NCBI GenBank assembly: GCA_003852775.1
Contig: RDDZ01000025.1
Location: forward strand, 1 to 33,290
Direction of reading: 5' to 3'
From: Microbacteriaceae bacterium
GTDB lineage: Bacteria > Actinomycetota > Actinomycetes > Actinomycetales > Microbacteriaceae
DNA: 33,290 nt
Below, piece by piece: positions 1 through 7,517 of the stretch (position 1 is the stretch's first letter; the number at the start of each line of letters is the position of its first letter). A program made the translations under genes and the position numbers. The notes under the pieces were generated by a model that made no database searches, was not told the DNA's origin, and was given only the letters and a program-made list of their open reading frames with translations.

Positions 1-1159
1 CGTGCAGCTTCGAGACGCCGTTGGCGCGCTGCGCGAGACGCAGGCCCATGACCGCCATGTTGAAGGTGTCGGCGGCGCCGCCCTCGTAGTCCTCGGCGCC
101 GAGCGCGAGCACGTCGGCCACGTCGACGCCGGGCAGCAGCTCGGTCGAGAAGTAACGCTCGACGAGCCGAGCCTCGAAGCGGTCGATGCCCGCGGGCACG
201 GGCGTGTGGGTCGTGAAGACAGTGCCCGCGCGCACGACCTCGAGCGCCTCGGGGAAGCTCAGGCCCTCGGCGATGAGGGAGCGGATGCGCTCGAGCCCGA
301 GGAAGCCCGCGTGGCCCTCGTTCGTGTGGAAGACGCTGGGCTCCGGGATGCCGGTGAGACGCGCGTAGAGCGCGACCGCCCGCGCCCCGCCGATGCCGAG
401 CAGCAGCTCCTGCAGGAGGCGGTGCTCTCCCCCGCCGCCGTAGAGGCGATCGGTGACGGTGCGCAGCTCCTCGCTGTTCTCGGGGATGTCGGTGTCGAGC
501 AGCAGGAGCGGGACGCGGCCGACGGCGAGCTGCCAGATGCGCGCCGTGAGCGCCTTGCCGTCGGGCAGCGCGAGCACGACCTGGGCCGCGGTGCCGTCGG
601 GGGCCCGCAGCACGCTCATCGGGAGGCCGTCGGGGTCGAGCACGGGGTAGCTCTCGAGCTGCCAGCCGTCGCGCGAGATCGCCTGACGGAAGTAGCCGGC
701 GCGGTAGAAGAGACCGACGCCCACGATCGGCACGCCGAGGTCGGAGGCCGCCTTGAGGTGGTCGCCCGCGAGGATGCCGAGGCCGCCCGAGTACTGCGGG
801 AGCGCATCCGCGATGCCGTACTCGGGCGAGAAGTAGGCGATCGTCTCGGGCACGTCCGGCCCGAGCCCCTGATACCAGCGCGGTTCGCCGAGGTACGCGC
901 GCAGCTCGTCACGGAGCGCGGCGGCGCGGGCGACGAACGCCTCGTCGGCGGCGAGCTGCTCGAGGCGGGCGGGCGGCACCTCGCCGAGGAGGCCGTACGG
1001 ATCCTTGCCGAGCTCGTCCCACAGCTCGGGGGCGATATCGCGGAAGAGCTCGAGGGTCGGCTGGTGCCACGACCAGCGCAGGTTCGCGGCGAGCTCCTCG
1101 AGCGGCGCGAGCGCCTCGGGCAGCACGGTGCGGACGGTGAACCGTCGGATGGCCTTCAC
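1..1159 (-). CDS. glgP: Alpha-glucan (glycogen) phosphorylase, N-terminal part
   Basis: Releases glucose-1-phosphate from the non-reducing ends of cytosolic glycogen. Only the first 386 codons are inside the window; the reading frame runs off the left edge, so the catalytic C-terminal half and the PLP lysine are not visible. Residues 109-116 (YFSPEYGI), the following QYSGGLGILAGDHLK stretch and FHTNEGHAGF (277-286) are typical of the short bacterial phosphorylases. GTG at 1159 is chosen because a TAGGGT -10 box (1167-1172) lies 7 nt before it, which fits a leaderless transcript. The gene follows sipW on the same strand after 35 nt, but this promoter should let it act independently of that operon. 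glgE and glgB lie beyond the fibre operon. Confidence 0.93.
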   Translation of the reverse strand, partial: MKAIRRFTVRTVLPEALAPLEELAANLRWSWHQPTLELFRDIAPELWDELGKDPYGLLGEVPPARLEQLAADEAFVARAAALRDELRAYLGEPRWYQGLGPDVPETIAYFSPEYGIADALPQYSGGLGILAGDHLKAASDLGVPIVGVGLFYRAGYFRQAISRDGWQLESYPVLDPDGLPMSVLRAPDGTAAQVVLALPDGKALTARIWQLAVGRVPLLLLDTDIPENSEELRTVTDRLYGGGGEHRLLQELLLGIGGARAVALYARLTGIPEPSVFHTNEGHAGFLGLERIRSLIAEGLSFPEALEVVRAGTVFTTHTPVPAGIDRFEARLVERYFSTELLPGVDVADVLALGAEDYEGGAADTFNMAVMGLRLAQRANGVSKLH

Positions 1160-1166
1160 CCGTCCC

Positions 1167-1172
1167 ACCCTA
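1167..1172 (-). promoter_or_regulatory. -10 box of leaderless glgP
   Basis: TAGGGT on the minus strand, 7 nt before the glgP GTG. It matches the TANNNT consensus and the spacing seen at eight other starts in this window. No clear -35 was seen. Confidence 0.55.
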
Positions 1173-1194
1173 TGGTCCGCCGGTCACCGCCGGA

Positions 1195-1806
1195 TCACGT
1201 CTCGCGCCGCGCGTTGGCCTTGTCGCGGAAGTGCGAGATCACCATCCAGACGGCGTAGACGAGGAGTCCGCCGACGATGATCGGCAGGATCCACGCCCGC
1301 GCGTCGCCGTTGACCGCCGTGTTTGCCCACCCCAGGTACGGGATCGCGTACATGACGGTGCCGACCACCTGCACCTCCATGACGGGGTCGGCGTCGGCCA
1401 CGTCGTTCGCGTCGCCCTTCGTCGTGAACAGGCGCGTGCCGTCGGGGTTGTTCGTGATCGCGATGACGCGGTGGGTCACGAGCACGGGCTCGCCGGAGCG
1501 CAGCTGGTAGGTGAGCACGTCGCCGATGCCGATCTCGGCGGGCGGCGTGGGCTTGACGACGACGAGCGTGCCCGCGGGGTAGACGGGGTCCATCGACGAG
1601 GTGAGTACGGTGAGTGCGCGACCCCCGACGGCGGCCGGCACGACGACCGCGAGGATCGCGACGAGCGCGACGAGCGCGAGGAGCCCGATGCTCAGGCCGG
1701 TGCCGATCGCGCCCAGCAGCGAGCGCGTCCCGCCCTTCGGGCCCGCCTCGGCGGCTGCGCGGGCCTCGCGACGCGTCGCGGGCGTGTCACCCGCGGCCGA
1801 GGTCAC
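1195..1806 (-). CDS. sipW: SipW-like type I signal peptidase (Ser/His, ER type)
   Basis: A 203-residue membrane protease that removes signal peptides on the outer face of the membrane. A hydrophobic segment covers about residues 33-60, the catalytic box TSSMDPVYPAG contains Ser71, and VTHRV supplies His112 where bacterial LepB has lysine. KGDAND (130-135) is the conserved third box, and a second membrane segment lies at about 172-191. The Ser/His pairing is that of the SipW/archaeal/ER branch, unlike lepB at 32088-32948. The GTG start overlaps the stop of the upstream gene by 4 nt (GTGA) and has a GGAG site before it. It is the last gene of an operon whose three upstream exported proteins carry AYW/AYL-type signals, so those are its likely substrates (inference). 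Confidence 0.92.
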   Translation of the reverse strand: MTSAAGDTPATRREARAAAEAGPKGGTRSLLGAIGTGLSIGLLALVALVAILAVVVPAAVGGRALTVLTSSMDPVYPAGTLVVVKPTPPAEIGIGDVLTYQLRSGEPVLVTHRVIAITNNPDGTRLFTTKGDANDVADADPVMEVQVVGTVMYAIPYLGWANTAVNGDARAWILPIIVGGLLVYAVWMVISHFRDKANARRET

Positions 1807-2528
1807 GCGTTCGTCTCCTTCTCGCGGCGCTTCCGTCGCGCCGCCAGGATCAGCAGCCATCCGCCCCCCAGAGCCATGCCGGCGAGGACGAGCGCCCCCT
1901 CGGGCGACTGCGCGCCGGTCGAAGCGATTCTGCCACCGGAGTCGGGCACGAGCGGGATGACTCCCGCGACGGTCGGGCATCCCTGCGGCGTCACGGGCGC
2001 GCTCAGGTCGCCGAGGCCCGCGAGGATGTTGAACCGCACCTCGCTCGACTGGCCCAAACTGCCCGTGAGGGCCGGCTCGATCGCGGCCTCGATGCGGAAG
2101 GAAACGCGCTCCCCCGGGGCGAGGTCGCGGCGCGGCATGATGACCGCGCAGTCCTCGAGGTCGTAGATCGGCGTCGTCGACCAGCCGCCCGCGCCGAAAT
2201 CCGTGGCGGCGAGTGTGAACGCGGCGCCGAGGTCGGGGTCGTCGACCTCGATGTCGCTGATGACGACGAGCACCGAGGAGGTCACCGTGCGGTTGTTCTG
2301 CAGGTGGATCGTGCTCGTGACGACGTCGCCCGGCACGAGCGTCATGCCCGACGGGAAGATGCTCGGCAGCGGCGAGGTGCTCCACGAGACGCCGTCGCGG
2401 CTGTAGAGCAGCGGGTTGGCGTCGTCCGCGGAGGCCGGCGCCGCGCCGAGGCCGACGCCGCCGAGGCCGAGCGCCGCCGTCGCGAGCGTCGCGATGATGC
2501 CGCGACGGCGCGATCCTGCCGGGCGCAT
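1803..2528 (-). CDS. Secreted protein with C-terminal membrane anchor, fibre operon
   Basis: A 241-residue protein not assigned to a named family. Residues 1-35 form a classical Sec signal peptide ending in APASA, probably cut by the housekeeping peptidase; there is no AYW motif. The middle part is beta-rich, with TSTIHLQNNRTVTSSVLVV reminiscent of DUF11-like or Ig-like surface domains. The C-terminus has RIASTGA, a hydrophobic stretch (about 210-230) and a basic tail RRKRREKE, which is a sorting-signal layout with a degenerate LAXTG-like motif. The start overlaps the stop of the lectin gene (TGATG) and its stop overlaps the sipW start, so translation looks coupled. A role as the cell-surface anchor of the exported proteins is inference; no sortase gene is in the window. 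Confidence 0.85.
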   Translation of the reverse strand: MRPAGSRRRGIIATLATAALGLGGVGLGAAPASADDANPLLYSRDGVSWSTSPLPSIFPSGMTLVPGDVVTSTIHLQNNRTVTSSVLVVISDIEVDDPDLGAAFTLAATDFGAGGWSTTPIYDLEDCAVIMPRRDLAPGERVSFRIEAAIEPALTGSLGQSSEVRFNILAGLGDLSAPVTPQGCPTVAGVIPLVPDSGGRIASTGAQSPEGALVLAGMALGGGWLLILAARRKRREKETNA

Positions 2529-3892
2529 CACGGCGTGCACCCGGTGAGCGCCGATCCGAGGAACGCGAAGTTGACCGAGAAGGTCCCGGAACCCCACACG
2601 TTGTTGCTCGCATCGACGACGCGGTAGTTGTAGGTGGACCCCACGATCCCGCCGCCGTACGTGCCGTTCGCGATCGAGACGGTCGCGGAGGTCGCGGTCG
2701 AGGGAACGGTCGCGACCGTGTTCCAGCCTCCGCTCTTGATCTGCACGCGGAAGTCGCCGGTGTAGATGCCCCCGATGCTCGCCCAGGTGAGCGTCATCGG
2801 TCGGGGGTTGCCGCTCGTCGTGGCGGAGCAGTCGAAGTTGGCGAACGGCACGTTGCCGTAGTTCGTGAAGTGGAACGCCTGCGTCGCGGCACCCGAGCAC
2901 GCGGAGGTCGTCATCGCAGAGCCCGCGGTGGCCGCCGTGAGGCAGTAGCCCGTGTCGCGGTTCACGATCTGGTAGATCGAGCCGCCCTTGTGCTGCAGTT
3001 CCCACTGCTGGTTCGCGGCGCCCGTCTGGCTCTGCACCTTGACGGTCGCGCCGCCGCCCGTGACGAGCACGGTCGCCGCGGGCGAGGACTGCGGACGGAT
3101 GAGGTAGTAGCCCGGCGTGGAGGACGGCAGGAACTGCCACTGCTGGTTGGTGCCCTGGTGGCAGTCGGCCCAGCGGATGACGTCGGTGCCCGGATTGGAC
3201 GTGCCGCCGCCGCTGACATCCATGCACTCGCCGGTCGCCGAACCCTGGCGCACGATCCACAGGTGCGAGGACGAGACGCTGCCGACCGGGTAGATGTACT
3301 CGGTCGACTGGACGGCGGTGCGCACATCCGTGTCGGTGAAGTCGCCGACGCTCGCGGTCGCCGAGACGCGCGCCGTGAAGCTGTTGGTGCCGGTCGAGGT
3401 GCCGGCATCGCTCGCGCGCGGGAGCGTCGTGCGCACGCAGTAGGTCTTCGGCGCGGCCTTGCCGATCGTGAGGCCGCTCACGGTGACCCCGGCCCAGCTG
3501 CCGCTCGCGAGCACGGGCGGGCTGACGGCGGTGCACGCCGCGGCCGACTGGTCCCAGATCGAGACGGTCGTGGCGCCCGAGAAGCCGACGCCCGCGGGGT
3601 CGCGGCTCAGCGTGATCGAGAGGTCCGCGAGCGTGGCGGGGTTGTTCTGCACGCTGTTGTTCGTGACCGTCACCGGGAAGGTGACCTCGCGGCGGTGGTT
3701 GGCGAGCGTCGTCGTGGTGAACGCGCCGACCGAGACCTCGACGTCGCCGCTCGTGGTCGAGACGGTCGCGTTCGTGGTCGCGCTCCAGTAGGCGTAGCTC
3801 GTGCCCGTGCCGACGAGCACCGAGCTCAGCACGATGGCGGTGACAGCGGTGGTCGTCGCGAAGCGACGGCGGGGCGTGGGTGCGTTGCTCAT
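2528..3892 (-). CDS. SipW-signal exported protein with ricin-type beta-trefoil lectin domain
   Basis: A 454-residue exported protein. The twin-arginine-free basic N-terminus is followed by a hydrophobic stretch and TSYAYWSATTNATVS (31-45), the SipW-type signal found in TasA/camelysin-like proteins. Residues about 46-200 are a beta-rich domain with cysteines at 120 and 152. About 210-342 is a ricin B-type lectin: it starts HLWIVRQ, has GECMDV, and carries QQW boxes at 250-252 and 295-297 plus a weaker third repeat at TQAFHF. About 350-446 is an Ig- or fibronectin-like domain with FRVQIK and YNYRVVDASNNVWGSG. The ATG lies 2 nt after the upstream stop. The lectin implies binding of a carbohydrate outside the cell; its ligand cannot be read from the sequence. 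Confidence 0.88.
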   Translation of the reverse strand: MSNAPTPRRRFATTTAVTAIVLSSVLVGTGTSYAYWSATTNATVSTTSGDVEVSVGAFTTTTLANHRREVTFPVTVTNNSVQNNPATLADLSITLSRDPAGVGFSGATTVSIWDQSAAACTAVSPPVLASGSWAGVTVSGLTIGKAAPKTYCVRTTLPRASDAGTSTGTNSFTARVSATASVGDFTDTDVRTAVQSTEYIYPVGSVSSSHLWIVRQGSATGECMDVSGGGTSNPGTDVIRWADCHQGTNQQWQFLPSSTPGYYLIRPQSSPAATVLVTGGGATVKVQSQTGAANQQWELQHKGGSIYQIVNRDTGYCLTAATAGSAMTTSACSGAATQAFHFTNYGNVPFANFDCSATTSGNPRPMTLTWASIGGIYTGDFRVQIKSGGWNTVATVPSTATSATVSIANGTYGGGIVGSTYNYRVVDASNNVWGSGTFSVNFAFLGSALTGCTP

Positions 3893-3894
3893 GA

Positions 3895-4458
3895 TCAGCC
3901 GGCGTTCTGGACGGAGTCGAAGGTGAGGACGACCGGATACGAGGACGACTCGGCGTGGCCGGTCGTGGGCGCGGTGATCCGGATGCAGAAGCTGCGGGTC
4001 TGGCCGGCCGCGAAGGAGCCGATCGAGACGGGCGTCGAGGTGACGGGCGTCGACGCGGTGCCGCACGCGCCCTGGGCGACGTGCACGCTCATGCCGTTCG
4101 CGGTCGAGACGCGCACGGTCGCGTCGACGGGGGCGTGACCCGTCGAGGTGACGGTCACGGTCTGCTGCGCGGACTCGCCCGGCAGGAGGTTCGAGATGGA
4201 CGGGACGCTCCCGACCGTGAGGCCGATCGTGCCGGACTGGATGGTCGCGGCGCCGGTGGAGGTCTGGGCGTTGAGGTACGCGTAGGTCGCGCCCGCGGTG
4301 GAGACGGCGATGACGACGCCCGCTCCAAGGCCGGAGGCGACGGCGAGGAAGCCGCGGGCGCGGGGCGCGCGGTGCTTCGGGGCGTTGCGGCGGCGGATCG
4401 CGACGGTGGCGGCGACGGCGACGAGGACCGAGAGGAGGGCGACGATGATCAGCGTCAT
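3895..4458 (-). CDS. SipW-signal exported (TasA-like class) protein
   Basis: A 187-residue exported protein with two hydrophobic segments at its N-terminus. Residues 1-20 form a first membrane segment, followed by a basic loop (IRRRNAPKHRAPRARG), and residues 37-60 form a second ending in the SipW-type motif TYAYLNAQTSTGAATIQSG (58-76). The mature part is short and beta-rich with cysteines in GACGTAS and SFCIRITAP. The ATG at 4458 has an AAAGGA site 8 nt upstream. The extra leading membrane segment is unusual for this class: it could retain the precursor in the membrane, or a later unrecognised start could be used. The gene shares the TIQSG box with the next upstream gene, which suggests duplication and divergence (inference). 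Confidence 0.85.
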   Translation of the reverse strand: MTLIIVALLSVLVAVAATVAIRRRNAPKHRAPRARGFLAVASGLGAGVVIAVSTAGATYAYLNAQTSTGAATIQSGTIGLTVGSVPSISNLLPGESAQQTVTVTSTGHAPVDATVRVSTANGMSVHVAQGACGTASTPVTSTPVSIGSFAAGQTRSFCIRITAPTTGHAESSSYPVVLTFDSVQNAG

Positions 4459-4520
4459 GTCGGGTCCTTTCGGGTCAGGGGGTTCGGGGGTGGTACTGCG
4501 GGTGGTACGTGGGGGTGCTT

Positions 4521-4551
4521 CCGGGCCGGGGGTCGAGGACCCCCGGCCCGG
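4521..4551 (-). terminator. Strong hairpin inside the fibre operon (attenuator or terminator)
   Basis: A perfect 14-bp inverted repeat (4521-4534 with 4538-4551) around a 3-nt loop, starting 6 nt after the stop of the first exported-protein gene. No U-tract follows. It probably stops part of the transcription or protects the 3' end of the first cistron, giving more of the first product than of the downstream genes. Confidence 0.7.
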
Positions 4552-4557
4552 GGTGAC

Positions 4558-5091
4558 TCAGGAGGCGACCTGGGTCAGGGTCACGACGGCGTTCGAGAGC
4601 GACACCGACTTGTTCTTCGAGTCGTTGTCGAGCGGGCCGAAGGGCCAGCTCACCGTGACCGTGACGGTCGCGGTCGTGGTGCCGGCGTTCGCCACGGCGT
4701 ACTTGCCGCTGCCGAGGTCGGTCAGGTTGGTGCCCGAGATCGAGATCTGCGCGTCGGCCGTGAGCTCGGCGATGAGGTCCGCGTCGCCGGTGAACGCACC
4801 GTCGGCGATGCCCACCGTGAAGAGCAGGTTGTCGCCGCTCGCGGTGATGGTGAGGTCCTGCGTGAAGGTGAGCTCGTCACCCGGCACGGCGCGGAAGGTG
4901 GCGAGGTCGATCACGCCGTCGGCGTCCTCCCACGCACCGGTGCCCGAGGCGGCCACGGCGAGGTTGCCCGACTGGATGGTGCCGGCGCCGACGCTCGTGC
5001 TCGCGTTCCAGTAGGCGAGCGTGCCGCCGCCGCCCAGGAGCAGGACGACACCAGCGGCCGCCGCGATGGCGCCCTTGGTGAGCTTGTTCAT
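4558..5091 (-). CDS. SipW-signal exported protein, probable major fibre subunit
   Basis: A 177-residue protein of the alternate-type signal peptide class (TasA/camelysin-like). The basic N-terminus MNKLTKG precedes a hydrophobic core and TLAYWNASTSVGAGTIQSG (24-42), the SipW recognition and early mature region. The mature part is Ala/Thr/Gly-rich and beta-rich, with VSWPFGPLDNDSKNK near the end and no cysteines. The ATG has a GAAAGGAA site 8 nt before it. It is the first gene of the operon, has a structured leader of about 130 nt (5092-5223) and a strong hairpin right after its stop. This layout suits the most abundant product, by analogy with TasA (inference). Its exact function is not shown by the sequence. 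Confidence 0.87.
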   Translation of the reverse strand: MNKLTKGAIAAAAGVVLLLGGGGTLAYWNASTSVGAGTIQSGNLAVAASGTGAWEDADGVIDLATFRAVPGDELTFTQDLTITASGDNLLFTVGIADGAFTGDADLIAELTADAQISISGTNLTDLGSGKYAVANAGTTTATVTVTVSWPFGPLDNDSKNKSVSLSNAVVTLTQVAS

Positions 5092-5223
5092 TACTTTTCC
5101 TTTCGGGGTGGTTGCGGGCCACGCATGACGCAGGGCGCGCCGAATGGCACGTCGAAACGTCGGGTTTGCAATCGGGTTCGCGCCCTGCGTGAGCCAGAGG
5201 CGGGGATCGGGTTTGTCCCCGCG
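5092..5223 (-). promoter_or_regulatory. Structured 5' leader of the fibre operon
   Basis: The untranslated leader contains a perfect 12-bp inverted repeat, arms at 5128-5139 and 5179-5190, enclosing 39 nt. The loop holds two AACCCGA copies and a small ACGT-TTCG-ACGT hairpin. A leader this long and paired is unlike most genes here, which are leaderless or have short leaders. It may be a protein-binding or ligand-sensing RNA; no known riboswitch class was matched by eye. Confidence 0.5.
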
Positions 5224-5229
5224 TACATA

Positions 5230-5257
5230 AGACTAAAGTCCCCCACTTGGCGGACAA
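5230..5257 (-). promoter_or_regulatory. Probable promoter of the fibre operon
   Basis: On the minus strand a -35-like TTGTCC (5252-5257) and a -10 TAGTCT (5230-5235) are separated by 16 nt, which puts the transcription start near 5223. The rest of the 415-nt gap between the divergent genes (5092-5506) contains the leader and the glgE promoter; no convincing gene was found in it. Confidence 0.45.
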
Positions 5258-5494
5258 AGGGGACGGACACGCCCCACTGCGGGGGGCACACCCTCGACCC
5301 CCTCCATGCCCGAGACATGCCCCTGGCCAGCCTTTTCATGCTCTATGCGGCATCCGCACGGCGAATCCCCAGGTTCGAAAGTGGGGTACACGGACGGGCG
5401 TTCCATCCCCGCAGGGGCCGCCGAGAGGACAGACCGAGGGTTCTACGCCCCGGTTGTACCCCGATGACCCGTCGGCTCCGGGAGGCGGACGCGA

Positions 5495-5500
5495 TACGGT
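5495..5500 (+). promoter_or_regulatory. -10 box of leaderless glgE
   Basis: TACGGT, 6 nt before the GTG start of glgE. No Shine-Dalgarno sequence is present, which fits a leaderless transcript. A -35 element is not obvious. Confidence 0.55.
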
Positions 5501-5506
5501 CGGAAC

Positions 5507-7516
5507 GTGCCCACCGAGCCCACGCCCACCGCCACGCGGAGCCGGACGCCGCGGATCGGCCGCATACCGATCCGGCACCTGCGCCCGCAGCAGCCCGAGA
5601 ACCGGTGGCCCGCCAAGAGCTACCTCGGCGAGGTCGTGCCCTTCGAGGCGACCGTCTTCCGCGAGGGCCACGGCGTCATCGGCGCGGAGCTCCTGCTGAC
5701 CGACCCGCGGGGCGCGCGGACCGTCCACCCGATGGCCCTCGTGGGCGCCGGCACCGACCGCTGGCGGGCCGAGCTCACCCTCCCCGAGACGGGCGCCTAC
5801 CGCTGGCGCGTACGCGCCTTCAGCGACGACTGGGGAAGCTGGCTGCACGCCGCGACGATCAAGATCGGCGCGGGCGACGACCCCGAGCTCGTGTTCGCGA
5901 TGGGCGCCGAGCTGCTCGAGCGCGTGCCGGGCAAGACGGCGGCGGACGCCCGCGCAGCGTTCCTCGACGCCTCCGTACCCCCGGCCGACCGGCTCAAGGT
6001 CGCAGCCGACCGACGCCTCGTCGCCCAGCTGCATCGCCATCCGGTGCGCTCCCTCGTGACCGAGTCGGAGGAGCTCGAGCTCGTCGTCGAGCGCACACGC
6101 GCGGCCGTCGGCGCCTGGTACGAGTTCTTCCCGCGCTCGGAAGGCGCCAAGCGCCGGGCGGACGGCACCTGGAAGTCGGGCACCTTCCGCACCGCCGCGA
6201 AGCGCCTCGCGGCCGTCGCCGAGATGGGCTTCGACGTCGTGTACCTGCCGCCCATCCACCCCATCGGGGTCACGCACCGCAAAGGCCCCAACAACTCGAC
6301 GACCGCGGGCCCCGGCGACCCCGGCAGTCCGTGGGCGATCGGCTCGGCCGACGGCGGCCACGACGCCATCCACCCCGACCTCGGCACGCTCGCCGACTTC
6401 CGCCACTTCGTGAAGCAGGCCGAGAGCCTCGGCCTCGAGATCGCCCTCGACCTCGCGCTGCAGGCCTCCCCCGACCACCCGTGGGTCGCCGAGCACCCCG
6501 AGTGGTTCACGCAGCGTCCCGACGGGTCGATCGCCTACGCCGAGAACCCGCCGAAGAAGTACCAGGACATCTACCCCATCAACTTCGACCGCGACCCCGA
6601 GGGCATCCACGCCGAGGTGCTGCGCATCGTCGAGCTGTGGATCAGCCGCGGCGTGCGCATCTTCCGCGTCGACAACCCCCACACGAAGCCCCTCGACTTC
6701 TGGGAATGGCTGCTCGGCGAGGTCGCCGACCGGCACCCGGACGTCGTGTTCCTCGCCGAGGCCTTCACGCGCCCCGCGATGCTGCACTCCCTCGCGGGCG
6801 CGGGCTTCCACCAGTCGTACACCTACTTCACGTGGCGGAACACGAAGCAGGAGCTCGAGGAGTTCCTCACCGAGATCTCGACCGAGTCGGCCGACTACCT
6901 GCGCCCCAACCTCTTCGTGAACACCCCCGACATCCTCACCGAGTACCTGCAGTTCGGCGGGCCCGCCGCCTACAAGGTGCGCGCCGCGATCGCCGCGACC
7001 GCCTCCCCCACGTGGGGCGTGTACGCGGGCTACGAGCTCTTCGAGGACGTCGCGCGGCCCGGTTCCGAGGAGAACATCGACAACGAGAAGTACGAGTACA
7101 AGGACCGCGACTGGGCGCGCGCCGAGGCAGAGGGCCGCTCGCTCGCGCCCTACCTCACGATGCTCAACCGGGCCCGTCGCGAGCACCCCGCGCTCGGCCA
7201 GCTGCGGAACCTCCGCATCCACTGGTCGGACGACGACGCGATCCTCGTGTACTCGAAGCACCTCGACGGCGCGTTCACCCCGAACGGGCGGCCCGACACG
7301 ATCATCGTCGTCGCCAACGTCGACCCGCACTCGGTGCGCGAGACGACCGTCTACCTCGACCTCGAGGCGATCGGCCTGCACAAGGGCGACACCTTCGTCG
7401 TGCGGGACCTCGTGACCGACTCCCGCTGGACCTGGACGGACGCCGACTACGTGCGCCTCGACGCCTTCACCGAGCCCGTGCACATCCTCGCTGTCGAACC
7501 GCAGAAGGGACGCTGA
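5507..7516 (+). CDS. glgE: Alpha-1,4-glucan:maltose-1-phosphate maltosyltransferase
   Basis: Extends alpha-1,4-glucan with maltosyl units from maltose-1-phosphate in the cytosol (GH13_3). The 669-residue length is normal for the family. An N-terminal beta domain with [16 protein letters not shown] is followed by the (beta/alpha)8 domain from about residue 200. The nucleophile is Asp389 in [10 protein letters not shown] and the general acid is Glu418 in FLAEAF; the spacing of 29 equals that of the characterised Streptomyces enzyme (D394/E423). HRKGPNNS and [12 protein letters not shown] are family signatures. The GTG start is supported by the TANNNT box 6 nt upstream. glgB follows after 1 nt. 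No treS, pep2 or glgM is in the window, so the source of maltose-1-phosphate lies elsewhere. Confidence 0.97.
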   Translation: MPTEPTPTATRSRTPRIGRIPIRHLRPQQPENRWPAKSYLGEVVPFEATVFREGHGVIGAELLLTDPRGARTVHPMALVGAGTDRWRAELTLPETGAYRWRVRAFSDDWGSWLHAATIKIGAGDDPELVFAMGAELLERVPGKTAADARAAFLDASVPPADRLKVAADRRLVAQLHRHPVRSLVTESEELELVVERTRAAVGAWYEFFPRSEGAKRRADGTWKSGTFRTAAKRLAAVAEMGFDVVYLPPIHPIGVTHRKGPNNSTTAGPGDPGSPWAIGSADGGHDAIHPDLGTLADFRHFVKQAESLGLEIALDLALQASPDHPWVAEHPEWFTQRPDGSIAYAENPPKKYQDIYPINFDRDPEGIHAEVLRIVELWISRGVRIFRVDNPHTKPLDFWEWLLGEVADRHPDVVFLAEAFTRPAMLHSLAGAGFHQSYTYFTWRNTKQELEEFLTEISTESADYLRPNLFVNTPDILTEYLQFGGPAAYKVRAAIAATASPTWGVYAGYELFEDVARPGSEENIDNEKYEYKDRDWARAEAEGRSLAPYLTMLNRARREHPALGQLRNLRIHWSDDDAILVYSKHLDGAFTPNGRPDTIIVVANVDPHSVRETTVYLDLEAIGLHKGDTFVVRDLVTDSRWTWTDADYVRLDAFTEPVHILAVEPQKGR

Positions 7517-7517
7517 C

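Noticed and set aside
5128-5190. c-di-GMP-I (GEMM) riboswitch in the fibre leader
   Set aside because: The stretch has a GEMM-like CAGGGC and GCAAACC, but the GGACGCAAAGCC core and the tetraloop-receptor arrangement were not found. It is kept only as an unassigned structured leader.
5091-5339. 82-residue frame upstream of the first fibre gene
   Set aside because: It covers the promoter and leader, overlaps the ATG of the real gene and has no ribosome site or familiar motif.
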